A stretch of DNA of 64,000 bases from Acorus gramineus (taxonomy: Eukaryota > Streptophyta > Magnoliopsida > Acorales > Acoraceae), in the NCBI GenBank assembly GCA_030737835.1, contig CM060851.1:930001-994000 (forward strand), in the 5' to 3' direction. A program made the translations under genes and the position numbers. The notes below the pieces were generated by a model. It saw nothing but the letters and a program-made list of their open reading frames with translations, ran no database searches and was not told where the DNA came from. This document shows positions 23,551-31,829 of this stretch, piece by piece; position 1 is the stretch's first letter, and every line of letters starts with the position of its first letter.

Positions 23551-24425
23551 GGGAAAAATCCAAATAACCCCCTACAAACTATCCTATATCCATATAACAC
23601 CATGTATTTCTATGAAATCCATTTAACACTGAGTTAAAAATATGTTATCAAAATGGAATATTCTAAGAATATTCTATTATGTTAATCCATGTTTCAAAAA
23701 TATTACTCAATTAAACCGACGTATTCAATGAAAATTTTAAGCACATACATTTGAATAATATTTTTACCCTTCATCTTCTTTCCCAAATTTCCCACATCTC
23801 CACCACCACCACCCCTTCCACCATCATTGCCCCTCCCTCCATCGCTGCCAACACCACTGCCCACCACCACCCCACACCCCCTCCACCACTATCACCAGCC
23901 CTCTCTCCTCTCTCCTTCCCACCACAACCCCTCCACCCCACCCAAATCATCATCATCTATAACAGTCCCCCCCCCCTTCCCCACCACCACCCCTCCTCCA
24001 TCACCGTCCCGTCCCCCCTCCCCAACACCACCCATTCTCCACCGCCGCCACCTCCCTCATCCCCATCATCACCATCCTTTCCTTTATTACACCAATCACT
24101 TCTATGAGATTCACAACCTCCAATCTATTTCTTTGTTATTGGTGTGTGTGATAAATGTGTAATGCAAATGAGGGAAATAACATTCAAAGTTTCAACAATT
24201 GTGAAAGGGGGTGATGGAAAAAGTGGAGAGGAAAACTTTTTATGTGGGGGGTAAAAAAGTAATTTAACATATAACGTTAAATTGAACTAACCCAATGGTT
24301 AGTTTAACGGACAGAAAGGTTGATTTGAATTTACCTAGTGTTTATAGGGGTTATATGGATTTTAGGAAAACACTGGGTGTTACGTGGATATCAATAGTCT
24401 GTAGGGCGTTGTATGGATTTTTTTC
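23551..24425. mobile_element. Mutator-type non-autonomous element with 9-bp target duplication
   Basis: An exact 9-bp duplication ATTTTTATT flanks it (23542-23550 and 24426-24434). The ends are long inverted repeats: the left reads GGGAAAAATCCAAATAACCC and the reverse complement of the right reads GAAAAAAATCCATACAACGC. Similarity continues through ATCCATATAACACC / ATCCATATAACCCC further in. A 9-bp duplication with long TIRs is the Mutator (MULE) signature. The interior holds a C-rich, CCACCACC-type low-complexity block (about 23790-24090) whose proline/histidine/serine reading frame is probably incidental. A relative lies at 60641-61183. Confidence 0.88.
23790..24095. repeat. C-rich low-complexity block (CCACCACC, CCCCTCCA repeats)
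   Basis: Strand-asymmetric, very C-rich sequence with no T/G balance, inside the Mutator-type element. The open frame 23751-24107 (+) translates to Pro/Ser/His/Thr-rich sequence with no domain. It is best read as composition rather than a gene. Confidence 0.75.
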
Positions 24426-24717
24426 ATTTTTATTTTGTTTAGTGGAGCCCACCCTAAGTCCTCTTGCATCTCCCTCTCCCCCTGTCAACACCCCCTCTCC
24501 ACCTGCATCTCTCTCACCCCACTCAACACCTCACTTTTATATATATATATATATATATATATAAACATAAAATAATTATGCGCATGCAAAATAAACCAGA
24601 CATGATTCTCATTACATAATTCACACATACACAACCGCGTGTGAACATTTATTCTCATTATTAGATAACCTAATATAGCAGTAGAGGAAGCCCAGAGAAG
24701 CTCAAAATGCAAATTTC

Positions 24718-25562
24718 TCATGCGCCAGCACCTTCGAGAGTGAATATCCCCTCAAATATGGGGGAAGTGTCACTACCAGTTGTCACAGTCGACAGACATC
24801 CATTCCATTTGTCAGTGTGTTGGAGGCCTGAAGAGTTTAATTTATTAGAGACTACGCCCCAAACAGTTTTATCGAAGTGACCAGCTTCACGAATCTCAGT
24901 GTAGGCCTGCAAAAATGGGTTATGAAAAAAAATTCAAAGTTATATATATATATAAAAAAAAAAAAGGTTTAAATTATGATTAGTTATTTATTAAAAATAC
25001 GCAATCCATTTTTTTTTTTTCACGAAATAAATACATACCGAGTTGTTATAGCGGTTCCTGTCCCATGGGTTGGACCAAGACGCCATCCAATCACACCCAT
25101 TCCCAGCCCCGTTCATGCCGTGATACACGACGGCCGCGGACGAGCCGGTTGCGGCCCCGGAGGTCTTCACGTGGAGGAACCCACCCCACTGACCGTTGGC
25201 CATCTCGGTCGGGTACGGGGCGGGACCGATGTGGCCGTGCCAGTCGTGACTGGTGACGAAAGTCACGGTATCGCCGGTGGCGTTGTAGAGGAGGCAGAGA
25301 GTGGAGACTCCGGTTCCCCACCTCGCCTTGAGGTTCTCCACGTATTGGCGCGCATTGACGTCCTTGTCGGCCGCGTTTTTCATGTTCAGAGCCACGTGTG
25401 CCCTGTCCAAATTGAGAATGAGAAGAATAGAAAGAGAAAATCAAATAACAAAAGAAAAATGAGCGAAAACCTGTCTTTGCGCGTGATTGTTTTCCCGTTG
25501 TACTCGGGCATCCCCTCCAAGGTGGAGTTGGTGATGGGGTTCCCAAACACATTGTAGGCCAT
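24718..25562 (-). CDS. JIP23-like (23-kDa jasmonate-induced protein) gene, copy 2, complete
   Basis: Exons on (-) are 25471-25562, 25039-25402 and 24718-24906, predicting 214 residues (about 23 kDa, the family's usual size). It begins MAYNVFGNPITNSTLEGMPE and contains DRAHVALNMKNAADKDVNAR, STLCLLYNATGDTVTFV, SHDWHGHIGPAPYP, GGFLHVKTSGAATGSSAAVV and SWSNPWDRN. It ends GSDTSPIFEGIFTLEGAGA. No signal peptide or membrane segment is seen, so it is probably cytosolic. The pattern of aromatic, glycine and proline positions (NATG..., GHIGP..YP, ATGS.A.V.Y, WSNPWD) suggests a compact beta-sandwich. The first intron is only 68 bp, has GACAG at both boundaries, and is absent from copy 1. A TATA box and two G-boxes lie just upstream, consistent with jasmonate control through MYC-type bHLH factors. 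Confidence 0.88.
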
Positions 25563-25631
25563 CTCGATTTCGTTATGATTGATTCACAGAATATATTAGA
25601 TATGTCTATTATTGCAGATATGCTCATCATC

Positions 25632-25639
25632 TATTTATA
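25632..25639 (-). promoter_or_regulatory. TATA box of JIP23-like copy 2
   Basis: TATAAATA read on (-), about 70 bases upstream of the ATG at 25562, in the context CATATAAATAGATG. Confidence 0.65.
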
Positions 25640-25653
25640 TGTATAGTTCAATG

Positions 25654-25670
25654 CACGTGGCAGTCACGTG
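25654..25670 (-). promoter_or_regulatory. Paired G-boxes (CACGTG) upstream of JIP23-like copy 2
   Basis: Two perfect CACGTG palindromes at 25654-25659 and 25665-25670, 15-30 bases upstream of the TATA box. G-boxes are established binding sites for MYC2-type bHLH factors of jasmonate signalling and for bZIP factors. Their proximity to a JIP23-like promoter fits the family's known induction; the regulatory role here is inferred. Confidence 0.6.
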
Positions 25671-25734
25671 TCAACTTCAACAATTGGCACGTTTAAAACT
25701 TTTGAGAGGGGGGGGGGGGGAGGGGGGGATTTTT

Positions 25735-25870
25735 AATTAATGGGCAATGTCAGTGTGCACGTGACAGCGTGTTGTGCATGCATGTGAAAATGATGTGCAT
25801 ATAGGAGGGTGAAAATGTTACCGTACCATTTTACAGTCTCAAACCAATTATGGATGCAATTATACAAATT
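25735..25870. repeat. Repeated upstream module, copy 1 of 3
   Basis: Contains in order GGGCAATGTCAGTGTGCACG, GACAGCGTGTTGTGCATGCA, GATGTGCATATAGGAG, AAAATGTTAC and TTTTACAGTCTCAAACCAAT. The same order recurs at 27620-27755 and 29870-29990. This copy includes a CACGTG core (GTGCACGTGACAG) and lies between the JIP23-like gene and the copy 2 hydrophobic-protein gene. Confidence 0.75.
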
Positions 25871-26992
25871 AGAACACACGCAGTACTGGTTTATCAATTG
25901 ATATATGCATGTAATGCATGTGTTTAAACGTTCGGTTGAACTTTCAAATAAATGAGTGCATGCAATACTATGTATTTTTTGTCACAAAATGTCAACAGTA
26001 GTGGTACATTTTAAATAGATAAATTAAAATTTAAATATTAGACAAGATAAGGACAATATAAATCATCTTAAATGTCACACAGAGACACACAATAATGTAA
26101 CTTTTATTACACAAATCATTTTTTACAAAATTAATATCATTTGAAATATCATTGTAAACTTTAAAATAAGGTTAATATTGAATATGTTTAATTTTATCAC
26201 GTGCTCCATGGGCATGACAGTAGAAAAAACAATAACACCCATAAAAGAAAACAAAAATCTAATAAGTCAGGTGGGACATAGAATATAATGGACGTTATTG
26301 CTAGAAGACATGATGCAACGTGTTAACATGTGAACCACTCTATCCAATAAAACATGTGATTGGCATGGGTTCGGATCCTATATTAATGTTTTATTTTGGA
26401 TTGCATGAGACACTCCCATGCAACTCTCAGATTTTTTTTATTTTACATTTCCCAATATGTTCCAGCCTTGTTATTAATTTTTTTCATGTGAAGATTTGAC
26501 TTGGTTGATTTTCGAAGATCGATCATACTGGATTTTTTTTTTTTTTATCTTGTTTAAACTTCACATGTATAATAAGAAAAATTTACATTTAATCTTTTTT
26601 ACAGTTTCAAACACAAGGCACCCAAGTTTTTATTTAAAAAATAAAAAAATATATATACCTCATCCAATGAAGTATATATATACTTTCATAAAATCTGAAA
26701 AAAAAAATTAAAAGATGTATATACCCTGTTGTGTAGTAAGTAGAGGAGATAAAGAAGTATATGAGAATGCATTTGGGTCGGTAACAAGGACTGAGTGTAA
26801 CAACTCTCATATCATAGAAAATCACATGAAATTTAACTTAGTTCATGTCATAAACAATCAAGATGAACAATGTATGCATCTACCTAAAATATTTATTAGT
26901 TGAACTGAATGATGAATGAATTGAACATAAGTGTTTATGAATTAAATTGGAAAATGTATGATCATGAGTCTGAATCCTATCAAGACCGGCTT

Positions 26993-27247
26993 TGATCAGC
27001 CCGGTTAGTATTAAACAGCACAACTTATGAATTGAATTACACAGTCTATGAATCAAACTACGCATCTAATTGTTAAGTATTGGTGTCACTCTCCTATTGG
27101 ATACTGATGGTACTGACCAAACCTAGGTTTGACTGGATCTAATAGAAGAGTGACACTTGTACTCAACAATTGACTGTGCAGTTTGATTCATAAGTTGTGT
27201 AGTTCGATTCATAAGTTGTGTAGTTCAATACTGATCAGACTGATCGG
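26993..27247. repeat. Long imperfect hairpin (inverted repeat, ~100-bp arms)
   Basis: The left arm (about 27007-27103: AGTATTAAACAGCACAACTT, GAATCAAACTACGC, TTGTTAAGTATTGGTGTCAC) pairs with the right arm (about 27136-27232), whose reverse complement reads AGTATTGAACTACACAACTT ... TTGTTGAGTACAAGTGTCAC. The loop contains CAAACCTAGGTTTG. Flanking GATCAG sequences extend the symmetry. It could be a foldback MITE or a source of double-stranded RNA if transcribed. No coding capacity. Confidence 0.8.
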
Positions 27248-27619
27248 AGCAAGTCCTAACCCATGAATCATAGTAAAATATTTAATGAATTGTTTTAAAT
27301 TAACATTAATTTAATAATTATTTCTAAAAATGACCCTCTCCAATAATTATTTACAAAAATAACCTTCAACATTGTTTTGACTGGTTTGACAATGACACAT
27401 CATCATCCCCCGATACCATAAAAGTCAAATTGTTTACACGCCATTAAGGTGTGCTTTTTTATTTTTTATTTTTTGTTATTCTCTTAATTTTTTTAATATA
27501 TGTAAATAATATAACTTTTATTACATAAATCATTTTTTACAAAATTAATACCATTTGCAATATGTCATTGTAAAGTTTAAAATAAGATCAATATGGAATA
27601 TGTGGGATACTTAATTAAT

Positions 27620-27755
27620 TAATTAATGGGCATTGTCAGTGTGCATGTGATGTGACAGCGTGTTGTGTATGCATGCATGTGATAACGATGTATATGAAGG
27701 TCGAAAATGTTACTATTAATTCCATTTTACAGTCTCAAACCAATTAATCAGGAAA
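27620..27755. repeat. Repeated upstream module, copy 2 of 3
   Basis: Reads TGGGCATTGTCAGTGTGCAT, GACAGCGTGTTGTGTATGCA, CATGTGATAACGATGTATAT and TTTTACAGTCTCAAACCAAT. It is strongly similar to 25735-25870 and, less so, to 29870-29990. Confidence 0.75.
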
Positions 27756-28067
27756 TGCAATTATACAAATTATAACACATGCAGTACTGGTTTATCAATT
27801 GGTTTAATTTGACCTTTATAGAGCATTTTATTAAAATTATATATCATAGAATTTTCTACTACTTCTGAGGTGTGATGGGATATTGTCGATTTAGTTTTGT
27901 TACATGGGATCACATTTTTCTTTTTTTAAGGTAAAAGTTACGTGGGAACACATGCTGGCATGGCATGCACTTGATAGACAAATCATTACATGCCCAATTT
28001 GTTTTTCAATTTATTTTATGATAGCATAATATATGAAAAAATCTCACGCTCTTTTTAAAGACGCCAC

Positions 28068-28885
28068 GTGTCACTATAAGTCAGGTAAACGGATAGCATG
28101 ACTCATCCCAGATTATGACCCAATGACGTTTAGTCGGAGGAAGTGGCCCATCTCTCCACTTGAATGCTCCTGCCTCTGGAGGTCCTGCTCGAGAGGTGTC
28201 TCCTCACCCCAGCAAGACAGCTCGGATCACGCTTCCTCCATCAAAAGGCACTACACCGAGAAGAGAACAAAGGAGAGCAAACCAACAGTGGTCCGAGGTC
28301 GATCGAGGCTAGTCAACTGGTTTAACCATCCTTATGGAACCTGACCATTAGAGCGTCCCCAAGTCTAGTCAACTTGACTTGGGTCCGAACCAAGCCCAAG
28401 CCATAGGAGATGGGGGGCCATTGACACTGAGAGATAATGTCAAGGTTGCTCTTTCCTGCCGAATTGGTAGAGACGTGCCCTAAACCTGACAAGCCGCTTG
28501 TCACTACTCGTTGCAATCATGGTTAGAGCCAACGAGGTTGCGCCAGTGGCCACGATATTATAACAAAACCCAAGTCATGTACCTCACATAATCTTCCGTG
28601 TCAAAATATTCTCGTCGAGACAGAGGGGCATCTGGGCAGGAAATGACGTGGCCACTCACTCGACTAAAAAGGCAAGAGAAGAAGAGATGAGATAGACAAG
28701 TAAGCAATTCATTCCAGTCTTCTGATTTTCTATAAGTCATCTTCTTCATCTCCATCTTCTTCTTCATTCACTCTGCTCACTTGAGTGTAAAGTCCATTTG
28801 GCCAGCACCACACTGATGTCCCAGACTCTCTTGGTGCAGGATCTGGAGCGTGAGGACCCGAATCTTCACTAAGAGGTGGACCTTC
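28068..28885. mobile_element. Unclassified repeat-like segment, possibly a fossil LTR fragment
   Basis: The segment is markedly more GC-rich than its surroundings, has no long open frame, and contains a CTTCTTCATCTCCATCTTCT-type pyrimidine tract followed by GTGTAAAGTCCATTTGGCCA. These are general features of plant LTR ends. I could not define TG...CA ends or a target duplication. It could equally be an unrelated repeat. It looks old and non-functional. Confidence 0.3.
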
Positions 28886-28959
28886 GACTCGACATCATTT
28901 ATTAAGAGAAAATACCACATTCGATCATAATGCTTGAAATTTTATCATAATTTGTAATA

Positions 28960-29250
28960 ATATTTTTTTTAGACTAAATTGTGACAACAGTATATAACAT
29001 TCCAAATATAGTACTTTATCAATATTATTTTTTTAAATACTTTTTTGAGACTAAATTGAAGGAATATTTTAATTTTATTTTTTTGACCTTTCTATAACCA
29101 AACCCTACATCATGATAAAATCAAATGGAAAATATTATCTCCAACAACGACTAAATTGTGACAACAGTCCATAACATTCCAAAAATAGTACATTATCGAT
29201 GTATTTTTATTTTTTTTTGAAAAATAATTTTCAAGACTAAATTGAAGGAA
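28960..29250. repeat. Inverted copies of the TGTACTATTTTTGGG-type repeat
   Basis: Two to three units reading GACTAAATTGTGACAACAGT, CATAACATTCCAAAAATAGT and TTTTGAGACTAAATTGAAGG. They are the reverse complement of the units at 17005-17935. The arrays lie upstream of the two hydrophobic-protein genes in opposite orientations. Confidence 0.75.
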
Positions 29251-29869
29251 TATTTTCTTTTTATTTCTCAACCTTTTTACAATTTATCGTACATCATTAT
29301 CAAATGAAAAATAATATGTCCACAGCGGTTTTTTTATTTAATCATCTTATGCTCGCCTAATGAAGTCTATTATGTGAAAAGTTACACACACACACGCGCA
29401 CGAGATATAATACTATATTTTTTATTTTAAGAAAAAAAAAATGATGATATACAATACTGTATTTTTTATTTTAAAAAACTGAAAAAAATATGTGAGAACC
29501 TCATGTATTATGATACATAGTTATAATGCTATGTAGCCTGAGTAGTAAAAACAAAGTAGTGTAATTAATATGCTGTATAAAAAGTCAATATATTTTTGTA
29601 TGAATTTTAAACTCTTTGATTATTTTTATTATTATTTTTTTTTTAAAATAGTGCTCCCCCATTTTGATATCCTAACCTCCTCATTGAGCATGAGCATTGA
29701 GCATGAGCATGACAGTAGAACAATATGAAAAGAAAAAAAAACAATAAAAAGATAAGATTTCTACCCTAAAACAGAAAAAAAAAATCTATTCAATGCACGA
29801 TGCAACGTGTTAAAATGTGAACCCCTAGCTCTCTCCAATAAAACATGTGATTGGCATGTTTAACTTTTG

Positions 29870-29990
29870 AAATAATGTGCAATGTCAGTATGCATGTGAC
29901 AGTGTATATATACATGTGATAATGATGTGCATATAGGAGCTAGGTTCAAAATTTTACTATTCAGCTTTACAGTCTCGTACCATTTAATAT
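29870..29990. repeat. Repeated upstream module, copy 3 of 3, upstream of the copy 2 hydrophobic-protein gene
   Basis: Contains GTGCAATGTCAGTATGCATG, GTGATAATGATGTGCATATA, GGAGCTAGG and CTTTACAGTCTCGTACCATT in the shared order. It sits about 60 bases before the TATA box at 30051, so here the module is in promoter position. Confidence 0.75.
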
Positions 29991-30050
29991 TTATGAAAGC
30001 AATTAATCAATTGTCTCCATATATATGACACCTTAGGATTTCCCAGCCCT

Positions 30051-30058
30051 TATAAATA
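30051..30058 (+). promoter_or_regulatory. TATA box of hydrophobic-protein gene, copy 2
   Basis: TATAAATA in the context CCCAGCCCTTATAAATACCC, 63 bases before the ATG at 30114. The copy 1 promoter is nearly identical at this point. Confidence 0.7.
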
Positions 30059-30113
30059 CCCATCCATCCTTGTATAGCTCTCTGTATCTCTCTCAATTAA
30101 GCTTTTGAAAGAT

Positions 30114-31578
30114 ATGCCTGAGCTTGTAATCCTCAATGAGGAGAAGCTGCGCAAGCTCGCTTCACTCATTTACCTCCAAGAAGCGCAGGCCATACAAAAC
30201 ATCAAATTCAAATCCGAACCCGAACTCGCGAAATACCTCCGCGACTGCAAATCGGGCTACGATTCCGCGTTGTCCCTTCTAAACGCGGCTTCCGAATCGC
30301 AGCAGAAATGGAAGGACGACCAAACGCGGTCGCCCATCGCGCATGACATCTTCGATTACGTGGTTGTGTCTGTAAACTATGGACTCCAGACTGTGAGGAA
30401 CTACACCCTCAGAATCAATTACCTGAATAAGATGAGTGACCACTCTAAAACGCTTATGAAAGCACTGGATGAACTGGACCCTGAGAACCAGACCAATGTG
30501 GCAAGTCTGGCCAAGGATGTGGCCCTGTACAAGAACACCATGATCGATTACACAAAGAAATATCAGAGTCCCGCTTCAAAAGACTACTCCAAGTGGATCA
30601 AGGACACTGGCTTGACGTTTCCGGACCTTGTCAAAAGGTATGTACTTTTAATTTTTCTTTTTTTATATATATGACTGAAGAACCTTAAGTAGTTGACCTC
30701 ATGGCCAGGCCATTAAAACTGACTAAGTGTTATGGCCACAAGCTAGCCATTGGGACAGGTTTGGCTTGGTTTTCACCTTAATTAATCTAACCATATATGT
30801 TTCCCCCCAATATTTGGTTTTATATATAAATCGCAGGTACCAGATGGAGCTTGATTTTGATGGGCTATTCACTGACCTACTAGACAAAGAAAAGCTCCAG
30901 GTAAATAGTGGTAATCCACTCCGTTTTTCTTTTTATTTGAAAAAAATCATACATGTTCTCATTATAATAATCATGCTGATATATGAAATAAAATATGTAT
31001 TGAAACACAATAGCATATTTTATTTTTTTCATAGAAAATAAAAAACTCACATACATTGAATGCTATCATAGTGTATGACAGAACTGTAAAACAGACTGAA
31101 TGTAACATCGGTCATGTAGGTGTATGTGAAAATCATTGAAGCTTCCGGGCGTGGAAGAATTGTGGTGGAGGAGCTATCAAATGCATTTGAGAAGCTGGGC
31201 ATGGCCGTGCAGGTCTTGACCGCGGGCATGATGGTTTGGGAGATATTTTCATCCGAGCACGTCCTCCAAACGGTGACTCGTGATGCTGTGGTTACTGCAG
31301 CGTCGGCTGGTGGTGAGATGTTGGGAGAAGTTGTGGGAGCCGCCATATCCACGATCTTGGTCGGCGTCGAGGCCGCTCCCCTGTTCGTGCTCCTCGCAGG
31401 AGTCGTCACCAGCATCGTCGGAGCTTTCTTCCTTGGCGAGTTCGCGGGTTGGTTGATCGATTTGATCTTCGGCTCCGGGGGTACCGCCCCCCTCAGCACC
31501 GATGGGCATCGGTGCTACGTCTCACCCATGCCCGATGGCGAGGTTCTGGCTCGTCAGATCGCGCATCAGGACAACTAG
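30114..31578 (+). CDS. Unknown-family protein with helical N-terminus and glycine-patterned hydrophobic C-terminus, copy 2
   Basis: Exons are 30114-30637, 30837-30900 and 31120-31578, predicting 348 residues; exon lengths (524, 64, 459) almost equal those of copy 1 (524, 64, 462). It starts MPELVILNEEKLRKLASLIY. Residues 1-195 are polar and probably helical. Residues 222-240 (LGMAVQVLTAGMMVWEIFSS), 252-280 and 283-313 are hydrophobic, with glycines at 260, 261, 265, 269, 290, 297, 302 and 306, ending FAGWLIDLIFGSGG. The tail has a conserved STDGHRCYVSPMPDGEVLAR, with one Cys. The conserved EHVLQT.TRDAVVTAAS stretch links the first hydrophobic segment to the zipper. No signal peptide is seen. 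The layout recalls alpha-helical membrane-inserting proteins with a hydrophobic hairpin, but this is shape only; I do not recognise a family. The gene is intact and divergent from JIP23-like copy 2. Confidence 0.85.
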
Positions 31579-31750
31579 ATGGAAACAAAATTTCTCCTTC
31601 CATAGAATCCAGTACGTTCTGATAATGGATTATGTGGGACGAAGGAGGAAGAGGAGGACAAGGAGAAATAAAGGATTTCACCTAGAATAAGAATGTGAAA
31701 GGATTTGGGAATATGTATGTTTTTCTGTGATATGTGAACCTTGGCTTGAT

Positions 31751-31823
31751 GATACAATTTGAACGATCCAACGGTGCACATAGCATCTGACGTGTTCACC
31801 ATTTGGATGGTTCAAATTGTATC
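31751..31823. repeat. 21-bp inverted repeat downstream of the copy 2 hydrophobic-protein gene
   Basis: GATACAATTTGAACGATCCAA at 31751-31771 is inverted, with one mismatch, at 31803-31823, with a ~31-bp loop. It lies about 170 bases after the stop codon, so it could fold in a 3'UTR if the transcript extends this far. Confidence 0.75.
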
Positions 31824-31829
31824 TGATGA

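Noticed and set aside
23751-24107. 118-residue Pro/Ser/His-rich open frame
   Set aside because: It lies inside a Mutator-type element and reflects C-rich composition; no domain, no promoter context.
28440-28520. tRNA-like string CGAATTGGTAGAGACG
   Set aside because: No acceptor-stem pairing, anticodon arm or T-loop (GGTTCAAATCC-type) could be placed around it.
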